Shown piece by piece: positions 8,826-17,614 of a stretch of DNA of 64,000 bases. The number at the start of each line of letters is the position of its first letter. The first letter of the stretch is position 1. The notes beneath the pieces are model-generated. The model did no database searches and was not told the DNA's origin. It saw only the letters and a program-made list of their open reading frames with translations. The DNA lies in NCBI RefSeq assembly GCF_017948595.1, contig NZ_JAGFBV010000004.1, positions 124,001 to 188,000 of the forward strand. The letters are read 5' to 3'. The DNA comes from Flavobacterium geliluteum. Its GTDB lineage: Bacteria; Bacteroidota; Bacteroidia; Flavobacteriales; Flavobacteriaceae. Made by a program: the position numbers and the translations under genes.

Positions 8826-9683
8826 TTAAAGAACCATTTTCTCAATCGGACACACTAAAATTCCTTCGGCTCCAGCCTCTTTCAATTGATCGATTACATC
8901 CCAAAAAGTATCTTTATCAATTACAGAATGTACGCTGCTCCAGCCTTCCTGTGCTAATGGTAAAACTGTTAAACTTCGTAAAACTGGTAATATTTTGCCA
9001 ATAGCTTCTATTTTATCATTCGGAACGTTCATCAAAATGTATTTTGAATTTCGAGCTCTCAAAACCGACTGGATTCTGAACTTTAAAGTATCGATGTGTT
9101 TCTGAATTTCAGGAGAAACCTTTGGTGAAACGGCCAAGACAGCTTCACTTTTTAAAATTACTTCTACTTCTTTTAAATTGTTTTTGAATAACGTGCTGCC
9201 ACTTGACACGATATCGACAATAGCATCGGCTAGACCAATATTAGGAGCAATTTCAACAGAACCTGAAATTTGGTGAATATCAACGGTCAAGCCAAAAGAA
9301 TTAAAATATTCGGTAACGGTATTCGGATATGAAGTGGCTATTCGAAGTCCGGCTAAATCCTGAATAGAATTGTATTCGAAGGTCTTAGGAACCGCTACAG
9401 AAACTTTGCATTTTGAAAACCCAAGTTTTTGAATCACCTCGATATGTTTTGCTTTTTCCACTAATAGATTGTCGCCAACGATAGCCAAATCCACTACTCC
9501 ATCGATTAAATACTGTGGAATATCAGAATTTCTCAGATATAAAACTTCAAGTGGAAAATTGGAAGCTTCTGCTTTTAACTGATCGTTTCCATTGTTGATA
9601 GAAATACCACAATCTCTAAGAATTTGAATGCTGTCTTCGTTTAAACGACCTGATTTTTGAATTGCAATTTTTAATGTACTCAT
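8826..9683 (-). CDS. hisG: ATP phosphoribosyltransferase, long form
   Basis: First committed step of histidine synthesis: ATP plus PRPP to phosphoribosyl-ATP. The 285 aa length and the C-terminal region after about residue 210 (VPNDKIEAIGKILPVLRSL onward) fit the long HisG form, which carries its own histidine-binding regulatory domain. SSGSTLFKNNL near residues 160-171 is the PRPP-binding segment, and IVGDNLL (69-75) is typical. It is the first structural gene of the operon, 110 bases after the leader stop codon, and is controlled by the attenuator at 9736-9766. Confidence 0.97.
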   Translation of the reverse strand: MSTLKIAIQKSGRLNEDSIQILRDCGISINNGNDQLKAEASNFPLEVLYLRNSDIPQYLIDGVVDLAIVGDNLLVEKAKHIEVIQKLGFSKCKVSVAVPKTFEYNSIQDLAGLRIATSYPNTVTEYFNSFGLTVDIHQISGSVEIAPNIGLADAIVDIVSSGSTLFKNNLKEVEVILKSEAVLAVSPKVSPEIQKHIDTLKFRIQSVLRARNSKYILMNVPNDKIEAIGKILPVLRSLTVLPLAQEGWSSVHSVIDKDTFWDVIDQLKEAGAEGILVCPIEKMVL

Positions 9684-9735
9684 TTTTTAGTTTTAGTTAA
9701 GATTAATAGTTTGAGTACAAAGAATTAGGAATAAA

Positions 9736-9766
9736 AAAACCCGTTTGATGTACTCAAACGGGTTTT
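9736..9766 (-). terminator. his operon attenuator hairpin
   Basis: AAAACCCGTTTGA (9736-9748) pairs over 13 bp with TCAAACGGGTTTT (9754-9766) around a 5-base loop. On the minus strand the hairpin runs into a T tract (through 9733), so it is an intrinsic terminator placed between the leader peptide stop (9794) and hisG (start 9683). It is weakly bidirectional, since the plus strand also ends in four T residues. Confidence 0.85.
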
Positions 9767-9793
9767 AAAATATGATGATTTACATGCATACCA

Positions 9794-9853
9794 TTAACAC
9801 ATCGCCTGAGAGCAATAATGAAAATGATGATGATGTAATTGATTTAAAAACAT
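9794..9853 (-). CDS. hisL: his leader peptide (19 aa)
   Basis: This tiny gene reads MFLNQLHHHHFHYCSQAMC followed by TAA. Five of its 19 residues are histidine, four in a row, which is the hallmark of a histidine attenuation leader. It stands 27 bases before a strong intrinsic terminator and upstream of hisG. By analogy with enterobacterial his leaders, ribosome stalling at scarce His-tRNA would change RNA folding and let transcription continue into the operon. The name hisL is by analogy. It is too short for routine gene finding. Confidence 0.85.
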   Translation of the reverse strand: MFLNQLHHHHFHYCSQAMC

Positions 9854-9886
9854 TTTTTCTTGAATTTTATTTCTTTGATTCGGATG

Positions 9887-9894
9887 CAAATATA
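9887..9894 (-). promoter_or_regulatory. Predicted -7 box of the his operon
   Basis: TATATTTG on the minus strand matches TAnnTTTG exactly. It would start transcription about 28 bases before the leader ATG. No good -33 TTG was found at standard spacing. Confidence 0.55.
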
Positions 9895-9971
9895 ATAGAT
9901 TATTTAATAAAAAACGATGTTTTTATTTAACTTAAATGTATTTTTTTGTTAAGAAAAAAATATTTTGGTTT

Positions 9972-11402
9972 TTAGTTTGCTTCATTTAAGTAAGTCGGGA
10001 CTTCCAGATCATCAACAAAAGTGAGAGTTACCGTAGTTTCTTCTCCAATTTTACTATCAATTTTAAAGTCAATATGAAGGAGTTCTGAAAGACGTTTTAC
10101 TATAGATAATCCTAGTCCAATTCCTTTTATTTCTGGATGATCAGATGCTTTTGACCTAAAAAATGGATTAAAAATTACATCTAGATCTTCTTTGTCTATT
10201 CCGATTCCATTATCCAAAATCTTGCAGATAGTTTTACCATTCTCTTTGTAAAGCAAAATCGATACCTGCCCATTATTATGACTGTATTTGATGGCATTTG
10301 AAATCACGTTTCTAAAAATAGTAACAATCAAATAATTATCCGAGTTAATAAAGTAAGCTTCCTCTGCATCCACTTTTACAGCGATTTTTTTGCTTTTAAT
10401 TTTAGATGAATTTAACGTAAGAACATCCAAAATTAGCCCATTCAAATAAACCGACTCAGATAAAATATTCTTCCTCTGATTCTCAAAACGCGCCAGTAAC
10501 AATAGTTGATCAACCAATATATTCAAATTATCAACTTCTCTAACGCAAAAATTTATTTTGTCTTCATATTCTTTTTTATCACGAGATTTACGAATCAATA
10601 CTTCAAGTGTTCCTTTAATAACTGTGAGAGGCGTTCTTAATTCGTGTGATGCATCAGAGGCAAATTGTTTTTCTCTTTCAAGTGCATCTTCAACTCGGTC
10701 TAATAAATTGTTAATCGTTTGAGAAAGAATATATAACTCGTCTTTTGTTGTCGGAAGCGTAATTCTTGTTTTTAAATTGTTTCTTGTTATGGTTCGGGAA
10801 GTATTTATGATAGAATTGATGGGTTTTATACTCCGTCCAGCAAAAAAACGGGCAATAAAAAATAACAAAACTAAAATTAACGGAAAAGTAAATACCAAAA
10901 TATCGAACAAATTATCTAAAAGTACTCGAGAATAAGTAAGCGACATGGCAATAATCAAGTATCCGACTTTTTTAGAATTCATTATAATAGGAACCTGAAC
11001 CTGTCGTAAAATATTATTACTGATTTTTGTGTCAAACAATTCAAAATTTTCTACAGAATCGTGAAAAATAAGACTCTGTGTTTTAAGATTAGGAGATTTT
11101 TCTAAAACCTTTTTATTTGCATCTAAAAACATTACAAAAACTGGATTTACATCAACTGCTCTGTGTTCACGCTCATTCCATTCTTCCTTGTCCGTTAAAA
11201 TTATTTGATTGTCTTTTACTGTAATTTCATTTAAATGATTTTTGACTTCAATCGTAATATTTTCATCAATATGTTGGTAAACAGAATGTTTTACAATGTA
11301 ATAAATCGAAAAAAAAACGGCAAAAATGAGTAATCCCGTGATTACGATATAATTTAAAGCTATTCGGCTTTTAAAAGAAATTTGAATCATGTTCTTAATC
11401 AT
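9972..11402 (-). CDS. Sensor histidine kinase (two-component system)
   Basis: Membrane kinase of about 476 aa. Transmembrane helices lie near residues 18-40 and 167-190 and enclose a periplasmic sensor domain of about 125 residues. A HAMP linker follows (about 190-240), then the dimerisation domain with phospho-accepting H255 in SDASHELRTPL and an ATPase domain with NVISNAIKYS, DNGIGI and GIGLGLSIV motifs (residues numbered from the MQM start two codons upstream). The start is placed at the ATG at 11400-11402, which overlaps the stop of the response regulator gene; a second ATG lies at 11390. Overlap indicates translational coupling with the regulator. The signal sensed is unknown. Confidence 0.93.
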   Translation of the reverse strand: MIKNMIQISFKSRIALNYIVITGLLIFAVFFSIYYIVKHSVYQHIDENITIEVKNHLNEITVKDNQIILTDKEEWNEREHRAVDVNPVFVMFLDANKKVLEKSPNLKTQSLIFHDSVENFELFDTKISNNILRQVQVPIIMNSKKVGYLIIAMSLTYSRVLLDNLFDILVFTFPLILVLLFFIARFFAGRSIKPINSIINTSRTITRNNLKTRITLPTTKDELYILSQTINNLLDRVEDALEREKQFASDASHELRTPLTVIKGTLEVLIRKSRDKKEYEDKINFCVREVDNLNILVDQLLLLARFENQRKNILSESVYLNGLILDVLTLNSSKIKSKKIAVKVDAEEAYFINSDNYLIVTIFRNVISNAIKYSHNNGQVSILLYKENGKTICKILDNGIGIDKEDLDVIFNPFFRSKASDHPEIKGIGLGLSIVKRLSELLHIDFKIDSKIGEETTVTLTFVDDLEVPTYLNEAN

Positions 11403-12057
11403 TTGCAATGTATCCTATACCCCGAATCGTTTTTATATAATCTTCCTCTATTTTTAAGTTTAGCTTTTTACGAATGGCATTCATAAAAACATCAATAACC
11501 CCAGTATCGTATTCAAAATTAATTTCCCAAACATCTTTTAAAATTTGATTACGAGTACAAACTTTACCTTTATTTTTTACCAAATATGTCAACAATGCAA
11601 ATTCTCGCTGCGTAAGAGCAACTTCAAGATCATTATTGGTTATGATATGTTTTGTCAAATCTATTTTTATACCGCCCAAAGTCAGGATATCTTCCTTTTT
11701 GTGGGTTCTAAAATGAATTTTTATGCGCGCCAATAATTCATCAAAACTAAAAGGTTTTTTTATATAATCATTGGCACCAGCCCTAAGTCCTTCTACCGTT
11801 TCCTGAACAGTATCTCTTGCCGTTAAAAAAATAATAGGAGTTATTTCGTCTTTAAGCCTAATGGCTTTGCATAAGTCCAAGCCATTAATTTTTGGCAACA
11901 TCCAATCTAATATAATCAAATCGAACTTTTTGTGCTGAGTGAGTTCAAAACCTTTTGAACCATCGCTGGCAGTCGTTATCTCATATCCCTCCTCTTGCAA
12001 TCCTTGTTGCAAAAACTGAACAATACCAAGCTCGTCTTCCACTATTAAAATATGCAT
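11395..12057 (-). CDS. OmpR/PhoB-family response regulator
   Basis: 220 aa. The receiver domain (1-115) has the acidic pair E7/D8, phospho-acceptor D51 in IILDWMLP, T79 and K101 in YIKKPF. The winged-helix DNA-binding domain (about 125-218) ends in the typical VRGIGYIAN segment. It is first in a two-gene leftward operon with the kinase and is divergent from the LTA-synthase-like gene at 12258. The shared 200-base upstream region makes that gene a possible target, which is inference only. Confidence 0.95.
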   Translation of the reverse strand: MHILIVEDELGIVQFLQQGLQEEGYEITTASDGSKGFELTQHKKFDLIILDWMLPKINGLDLCKAIRLKDEITPIIFLTARDTVQETVEGLRAGANDYIKKPFSFDELLARIKIHFRTHKKEDILTLGGIKIDLTKHIITNNDLEVALTQREFALLTYLVKNKGKVCTRNQILKDVWEINFEYDTGVIDVFMNAIRKKLNLKIEEDYIKTIRGIGYIAND

Positions 12058-12111
12058 TTTGATTTTTTTATTTGGCTAATAATTTAATTTTTATAAGGTG
12101 TTTTTAAATAT

Positions 12112-12119
12112 CAAAGATA
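12112..12119 (-). promoter_or_regulatory. Predicted -7 box of the two-component operon
   Basis: TATCTTTG on the minus strand matches TAnnTTTG. It lies 55 bases before the regulator ATG. Confidence 0.5.
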
Positions 12120-12216
12120 CTTATTTTGAGCGCAAAAAAGTTTCAAAATCATGATTATAGTCAATTTAAGCAATTCTTAAGTTAACGTTAAGTAAGGTAA
12201 AAGCATAACCGAGCAC

Positions 12217-12243
12217 TTGTAAAAGCGATTGCTCTTAATTTTG
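12217..12243 (+). promoter_or_regulatory. Predicted promoter of the LTA-synthase-like gene
   Basis: CTTG (to 12219) and TAATTTTG (12236-12243) fit the Bacteroidota -33/-7 pair with a slightly short spacer of 16. The transcript would start only about 9 bases before the ATG at 12258. Confidence 0.5.
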
Positions 12244-12257
12244 CTAAAAAATATCAC

Positions 12258-14348
12258 ATGAAGTTTTTGAAAAAATTTGCACCTCTATATTATCTTGCAT
12301 TATTTTACCTGATTATCAGTTTTTTTCTTAGAATTATTTTACTATTTCATCCTATCACGCAGAGTACTTTTACTGTTTTCCAAAGTTTAAAAATCTTTAG
12401 TCTGGGATTATTTTCTGATCTTTTTGTCTTTGTAATTGCAAGTTTATTTTTATGGTTGTATTTGATTTTTATATCGAATTCTAAATACAATAAACCGTAT
12501 GGATATATCATTTTAGGAGTTCTTACTACTTTGTTTTTATACGTAGCCTCCGGCAAAAGTATCGTGACCGAATATGGTGGTGCTTTACCCAAAATTATTT
12601 TAATTTTTATCGGACTAAAAACCATTTTATTCGCCCTTTTACTATTTTTTCCTAAATGGAGAGCAAAAATTAGATTTTGGCTTTTTGCCTTTGTGCTGTT
12701 TTTGTATGTTTTACTGATTTTACAAAACGGGATTAGTGAGTACTTCTTTTGGAATGAATTTGGTGTAAAATACAACTTTATCGCAGTCAATTACCTTATT
12801 TACACCAATGAAGTAATCGGAAACATAATGCAATCCTATCCTGTGATTCCAATATTTAGCGCTTTATTTTTGATCACTGGCTGTGTTACTTACTTTATTC
12901 TAAAAAAAGTAAAAAATTATATTGAAGAAATTCCAAATTTTACCGAAAAAATAAAAATAAGTGTTCTTTATTTGGGGCTTTTTGTCGTTTCGTTGTTTGC
13001 TGTTCCAACTTTGGCAAAAGCCGAAAACTCCCGCAATGTATTTGTTAACGAGTTACAATCTAGTGGTTTATACAAGTTTTATTTGGCTTTTCAGAATAAT
13101 AAATTAGATTATTTTAAGTTTTACAAAACCTTACCAGAAGAAAAAGCATTTGCGTTGCTAAAGCTCCAATTTCTAGGTATTTCGGGAACAACTACTATTC
13201 GAAAAATAGAAAGTGATTCAGCAGAAATTCATAAAAATGTTGTGCTAATTACCATAGAAAGTTACAGTGCCAACTTTATGAAAGCTTATGGAAATGAGCA
13301 AAATATAACGCCTTTTCTGGATAGTTTGGCTCAAAAAAGTTTGCAATTTACCAACTTATATGCGGCGGGAAACCGCACCGTTAGAGGACTTGAAGCCGTA
13401 ACGCTCTGTTTGCCTCCAACAGCGGGAGAAAGCGTTGTAAAACGAGAAGACAACAAAAATAAATTTTCTACTGGAGCCATTTTTAAGCAAAAAGGATACA
13501 ACTTAAACTTTATGTATGGGGGCGATGCATTCTTTGATAATATGCAAGATTTTTACTCTGGGAATGGCTACGAAATTGTAGATAAATCAAGTTTTTCTCC
13601 AGAAGAAATTACATTTTCTAATGTTTGGGGAGTTTGCGACGAAGACATGTACAACAAAGCAATAAAAGTTATGAATCTTGAAGCGAAACAAAACAAGCCG
13701 TTCTTCAATCATATAATGACTGTGAGTAATCATCGACCTTTTACCTATCCTAACAATAAAATTGATATTCCGGGAGACATAAAATCGCGCGATGGAGGCG
13801 TAAAATATACCGATTACGCATTGCGAAAATTCTTTACCATGGCTCGTAAACAGCCTTGGTTTAAGAATACCATTTTTGTGATTGTTGCAGACCATTGCGC
13901 TTCGAGTGCTGGAAAAACAGAATTACCGCTGGATAAATACAGAATTCCTTGTTTTATTTTTGGTACTGATATTAAACCTCAAAAAATCAATAAATTGGCA
14001 TCTCAGATTGATATTATGCCAACTCTTTTTGGTTTGCTGCATTTTAGTTATGAAAGCAAATTTTTTGGTCAAAATGTTTTACAATCAAATTATCAGCCGA
14101 GAGCTTTTATTGCAACTTATCAGGATTTGGGTTTGATAAAAGACAATGTTCTGACTGTTTTATCGCCTAAGCAACGTGTTAGACAATTTAGTTTACATCA
14201 AAATATGCAAGAAGGCGTTGCACCGGAATATCAAATCTATTATGATGAAAAATGTATGAAAAAAGAAAGAACCGATTTGGTCAATGAAACGATTTCGTTT
14301 TACCAAGCGGCTTCCTATTTGCTGAAAGAGAAGAAATACGAGAAATAG
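12258..14348 (+). CDS. LTA synthase family / sulfatase-domain membrane protein
   Basis: 696 aa. The N-terminal 250 residues form about five transmembrane helices, and the C-terminal two thirds are a periplasmic sulfatase-fold phosphotransferase domain. The metal and catalytic set is visible: E334 in ITIESYSA, nucleophile T374 in GNRTVRG and D545-H546 in VADHCAS. In Gram-positives this family polymerises glycerol phosphate. In Gram-negatives relatives often add phosphoethanolamine or phosphoglycerol to envelope glycans, so the donor and acceptor here cannot be named. It is divergent from a two-component system and followed by a repeat and a shared terminator. Confidence 0.92.
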   Translation: MKFLKKFAPLYYLALFYLIISFFLRIILLFHPITQSTFTVFQSLKIFSLGLFSDLFVFVIASLFLWLYLIFISNSKYNKPYGYIILGVLTTLFLYVASGKSIVTEYGGALPKIILIFIGLKTILFALLLFFPKWRAKIRFWLFAFVLFLYVLLILQNGISEYFFWNEFGVKYNFIAVNYLIYTNEVIGNIMQSYPVIPIFSALFLITGCVTYFILKKVKNYIEEIPNFTEKIKISVLYLGLFVVSLFAVPTLAKAENSRNVFVNELQSSGLYKFYLAFQNNKLDYFKFYKTLPEEKAFALLKLQFLGISGTTTIRKIESDSAEIHKNVVLITIESYSANFMKAYGNEQNITPFLDSLAQKSLQFTNLYAAGNRTVRGLEAVTLCLPPTAGESVVKREDNKNKFSTGAIFKQKGYNLNFMYGGDAFFDNMQDFYSGNGYEIVDKSSFSPEEITFSNVWGVCDEDMYNKAIKVMNLEAKQNKPFFNHIMTVSNHRPFTYPNNKIDIPGDIKSRDGGVKYTDYALRKFFTMARKQPWFKNTIFVIVADHCASSAGKTELPLDKYRIPCFIFGTDIKPQKINKLASQIDIMPTLFGLLHFSYESKFFGQNVLQSNYQPRAFIATYQDLGLIKDNVLTVLSPKQRVRQFSLHQNMQEGVAPEYQIYYDEKCMKKERTDLVNETISFYQAASYLLKEKKYEK

Positions 14349-14381
14349 CAACTGCGAAAGTGCCTCTGAAAATGAGTGCAA

Positions 14382-14461
14382 TAGCCCTGATGGGAGCGGC
14401 ATCCTTTTTATTTTTTCTTTAAAAATAAAAAGATACAGCGGACAGCAGGAAATAGCTTCTA
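14382..14461 (+). repeat. Structured intergenic repeat, family A, copy 2
   Basis: It shares the flanking halves of the copy at 1796-1873 (tagccctgatggg.gcggcatcc and gatacagcggacagcagg). The central hairpin is new: CTTTTTATTTTT (14404-14415) pairs perfectly over 12 bp with AAAAATAAAAAG (14421-14432). It lies 34 bases after the LTA-synthase-like stop codon. Confidence 0.75.
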
Positions 14462-14465
14462 AAAA

Positions 14466-14496
14466 AAAGCCTCAAATCGTTATAATTTGAGGCTTT
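14466..14496. terminator. Bidirectional terminator between convergent genes
   Basis: AAAGCCTCAAAT (14466-14477) and ATTTGAGGCTTT (14485-14496) form a 12-bp stem with a 7-base loop. It serves the LTA-synthase-like gene (plus) and ettA (minus), with A/T tracts on both sides. Confidence 0.8.
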
Positions 14497-14516
14497 GCTT
14501 TATTAAGAAATCAGGA

Positions 14517-16211
14517 TTAATTTCTAATTAACTTTTTGTATTTCAAACGTTTCGGAGTTAAATCACCACCTAAACGTTTCTTTTTGTTCTCTTCGTATTC
14601 TGAGAAACCACCTTCGAAGTAATACACTTCAGAATCGCCTTCGAACGCTAGAATATGTGTACAAATTCTGTCGAGGAACCATCTGTCGTGTGAAATAACT
14701 ACGGCACAACCTGCAAAATTCTCAAGACCTTCCTCGAGTGCACGAAGGGTATTTACATCTAAATCATTGGTTGGCTCATCTAATAAAAGTACGTTTCCTT
14801 CTTCTTTAAGCGTCATGGCAAGGTGCAAACGGTTACGCTCACCACCCGAAAGCATGGAAACTTTTTTGTTTTGATCGCTTCCGCCAAAGTTAAAACGGCT
14901 TAAATAAGCGCGGGAATTTACCTGACGACCGCCCATCATGATTAATTCCTGACCGTCTGCAAAATTTTCCCAGATCGATTTGTTAGGATCAATATTAGAA
15001 TGCGACTGATCTACATACGCAATTTTTACAGTTTCTCCCACAGAAAACTCGCCTGAATCTGTTTCTTGCTCGCCCATAATCATTCTGAAAATTGTAGATT
15101 TACCGGCACCGTTTGGCCCAATAACACCCACAATACCAGCTTGTGGCAAAGTAAAGTTTAAATTATCGTACAATAATTTATCGCCAAAAGCTTTGGCTAC
15201 ATTTTTGGCTTCGATAACGTTGGTTCCTAAACGTGGTCCGTTCGGAATATAGATTTCCAGATTTTCATCCAGTTGTTTTTGATCTTCGTTTAATAACTTG
15301 TCGTAATTCTGCAAACGTGCTTTTTGTTTGGTTTGACGACCTTTTGCTCCTTGACGAACCCAGTCTAACTCACGTTCTAAGTTTTTACGACGTTTTGAAG
15401 CTACTTTTTCTTCAAGAGCCATTCTGCTTGATTTTTGGTCTAACCAAGAAGAATAATTCCCTTTCCAAGGAATACCTTCTCCTCTATCCAACTCTAGAAT
15501 CCAACCTGCAACGTTATCCAAGAAATATCTATCGTGTGTTACAGCGATTACAGTTCCGGCATATTGCGCCAAGTGCTGCTCTAACCAAAGCACCGATTCT
15601 GCATCTAAGTGGTTGGTAGGCTCATCTAGCAACAATACATCTGGCTGTTGCAACAACAAACGGCACAAAGCAACGCGACGACGCTCACCACCAGAAAGGT
15701 TTTTAATTGGCGTATCTCCGTCTGGCGTACGCAAAGCATCCATAGCAATTTCTAGTTTGGTATCGATTTCCCAAGCTCCCATTGCATCAATTTTGTCTTG
15801 CAAAAGCGCCTGACGCTCCATTAGCTTGTCCATTTTTTCGGCATCTTCATACACTTCTGGCAAACCAAAACTATCGTTTATTTTATTAAATTCGTCTAAG
15901 ACAGCCATAGTTTCGGCAACACCTTCACGTACAATTTCGATTACTGTTTTATCATCATCCAACTGAGGCTCTTGCTCTAAATACCCCACAGTATACCCCG
16001 GAGCAAAAACAACATCTCCCTGATAATTTTTGTCAACACCGGCGATAATCTTCAAAAGCGAAGATTTTCCAGAACCGTTTAAACCCAAAATACCAATTTT
16101 AGCTCCGTAAAAAAAGCTTAAATATATGTTCTTCAATACCTGTTTGTCGCTGCTTGAGTAAGTTTTACTCAGTTTTGACATCGAGAAAATTACTTTCTTA
16201 TCGTCTGACAT
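14517..16211 (-). CDS. ettA: ABC-F protein EttA (energy-dependent translational throttle)
   Basis: 564 aa, cytoplasmic, with two ABC ATPase domains and no membrane segment. Walker A motifs are GLNGSGKSS and GPNGAGKST, signatures LSGGERRRVAL and LSGGERNRLHL, and Walker B motifs LLLDEPTNHLD and LLLDEPTNDLD. The charged linker between domains contains WVRQGAKGRQTKQKARL, typical of the ABC-F P-site tRNA interaction motif. EttA binds the ribosomal E site and gates entry into elongation according to ATP/ADP. The length and linker favour EttA over other ABC-F members such as Uup. Confidence 0.92.
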   Translation of the reverse strand: MSDDKKVIFSMSKLSKTYSSSDKQVLKNIYLSFFYGAKIGILGLNGSGKSSLLKIIAGVDKNYQGDVVFAPGYTVGYLEQEPQLDDDKTVIEIVREGVAETMAVLDEFNKINDSFGLPEVYEDAEKMDKLMERQALLQDKIDAMGAWEIDTKLEIAMDALRTPDGDTPIKNLSGGERRRVALCRLLLQQPDVLLLDEPTNHLDAESVLWLEQHLAQYAGTVIAVTHDRYFLDNVAGWILELDRGEGIPWKGNYSSWLDQKSSRMALEEKVASKRRKNLERELDWVRQGAKGRQTKQKARLQNYDKLLNEDQKQLDENLEIYIPNGPRLGTNVIEAKNVAKAFGDKLLYDNLNFTLPQAGIVGVIGPNGAGKSTIFRMIMGEQETDSGEFSVGETVKIAYVDQSHSNIDPNKSIWENFADGQELIMMGGRQVNSRAYLSRFNFGGSDQNKKVSMLSGGERNRLHLAMTLKEEGNVLLLDEPTNDLDVNTLRALEEGLENFAGCAVVISHDRWFLDRICTHILAFEGDSEVYYFEGGFSEYEENKKKRLGGDLTPKRLKYKKLIRN

Positions 16212-16286
16212 TTCTATTTATTTTTTATTGTTTTAATTGTATAACAGTATTCATAATTCAATTGATTTTTCAATTCAATATGAATT

Positions 16287-16469
16287 TTAAACTCTTCCTT
16301 TTAAGGCATTAAAAACCCATGCATTGGCAAAAAAACCAACACCTACAGCTACAAATCCCCAGCCCGAAACATCTCTGTATCTAAAGGCTCCGAGAGCTAT
16401 AAGTAACAATCCCATTAGTATCATTATAAAAGTGGCCCATCCTAAAATGGTATTTTTATTCATTCCCAT
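16287..16469 (-). CDS. Small two-helix membrane protein (CAL67264-like)
   Basis: 60 aa with two hydrophobic helices (about 8-28 and 36-54) joined by FRYRDVSGWG. It resembles the small CAL67264-type membrane protein family known from flavobacteria. Its function is unknown. It lies between holA and ettA on the same strand, with 75 bases to ettA. Confidence 0.75.
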   Translation of the reverse strand: MGMNKNTILGWATFIMILMGLLLIALGAFRYRDVSGWGFVAVGVGFFANAWVFNALKGRV

Positions 16470-16537
16470 AACTTTGTTAATATAATTTTAATGTGGCTTT
16501 ATTTTTTTGAAGTGCAAATATCGTGAATTTTCACGGT

Positions 16538-17542
16538 TTAATTAAATATTTTATACAGCATTTCTTTTAACAAATCAGATTGGGGCAAAGCATTGGCGCC
16601 TACTCCCTTACTTTTAACGTCGACATCGCGTAAAGCACCTACAATCTGACTCACTTTTCGCATCGGATAATTTTTGATCGCCAAATCGTATTCCTTTAAA
16701 AAATAAGGATTTACCCCTATCACAGAAGCGACATTTTTGGGATTTTTATCTTTTAATCCGTGGTATTTTAAAAGCTGCACAAAAAATCCAAAAACCAATC
16801 CCGTTGTCATTACTAAAGGATATTCTTTAGGATTATGAGCAAAATTTTCGGCAATTTTATACGCTTTTAGTTGGTTGCGTTCCCCAATAGCTTTGCGGAG
16901 TTCAAAAACATTATAGTCTTTGCTAAAGCCAATGTTTTCCTCAATATGTTGTGGTGTAATAACAGTTCCCTGAGGCAAAATAATCTGTAATTTTTCGAGT
17001 TCGTTATTGATTTTACTCAAATCTGTTCCTAAAAATTCGACCAACATCGCATTAGCTTTTGGATCAATCGTGTATTTTTTTCCAGCCAGTACACGCTTTA
17101 TCCAGTCGCCTACTTGGTTTTCGTATAATTTTTTGCTTTCGTAAACCACCCCATTTTGTGCCAATAATTTGGTTACTTTTTTACGCTTATCAAGCGTTTT
17201 GTACTTGTAGCAAAAAACAAGCACCGTTGTTTCCATTGGATTATTGACGTATGATTCTATTTTATCAATCGTTCTGGACAAATCCTGTGCTTCTTTTACA
17301 ATAACCACTTGTCGATCCGCCATCATGGGATAACGTTTAGCCGTTGAAACGATATCTTCAATTGAAACATCACGACCATACAAAACCGTTTGATTAAACC
17401 CTTTTTCTTCCTCAGAAAGCACATTTTGCTCTATGTATTCTGATAATTTATCAATATAATAAGGCTCTTCACCCATTAAAAAATAAATAGGTTTGATGTT
17501 TCCCGCTTTTATATCATTAACAATTTTTACAACTTCATCCAT
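16538..17542 (-). CDS. holA: DNA polymerase III subunit delta
   Basis: Clamp-loader delta subunit that opens the sliding clamp. 334 aa from the ATG at 17540-17542; a TTG six codons upstream is possible but less likely. The opening MDEVVKIVNDIKAGNIKPIYFLMGEEPYYID is the family's AAA-like start, followed by degenerate ATPase folds without a Walker A, and the C-terminal LLKEML helix region. It is divergent from the HsdR_N protein with only 72 bases between start codons. Confidence 0.93.
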   Translation of the reverse strand: MDEVVKIVNDIKAGNIKPIYFLMGEEPYYIDKLSEYIEQNVLSEEEKGFNQTVLYGRDVSIEDIVSTAKRYPMMADRQVVIVKEAQDLSRTIDKIESYVNNPMETTVLVFCYKYKTLDKRKKVTKLLAQNGVVYESKKLYENQVGDWIKRVLAGKKYTIDPKANAMLVEFLGTDLSKINNELEKLQIILPQGTVITPQHIEENIGFSKDYNVFELRKAIGERNQLKAYKIAENFAHNPKEYPLVMTTGLVFGFFVQLLKYHGLKDKNPKNVASVIGVNPYFLKEYDLAIKNYPMRKVSQIVGALRDVDVKSKGVGANALPQSDLLKEMLYKIFN

Positions 17543-17602
17543 TCCATTCTTTTGTTTCAATTTTTAAATTTCAAGTTTTACCCGAAACCTAAAACTATTT
17601 TA

Positions 17603-17610
17603 TATTTTTG
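17603..17610 (+). promoter_or_regulatory. Predicted -7 box next to an ATG (possible leaderless mRNA)
   Basis: TATTTTTG ends 4 bases before the ATG at 17615. In this phylum transcription starts about 5 bases after the box, so the mRNA would begin at or very near the start codon. Confidence 0.4.
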
Positions 17611-17614
17611 CGCT

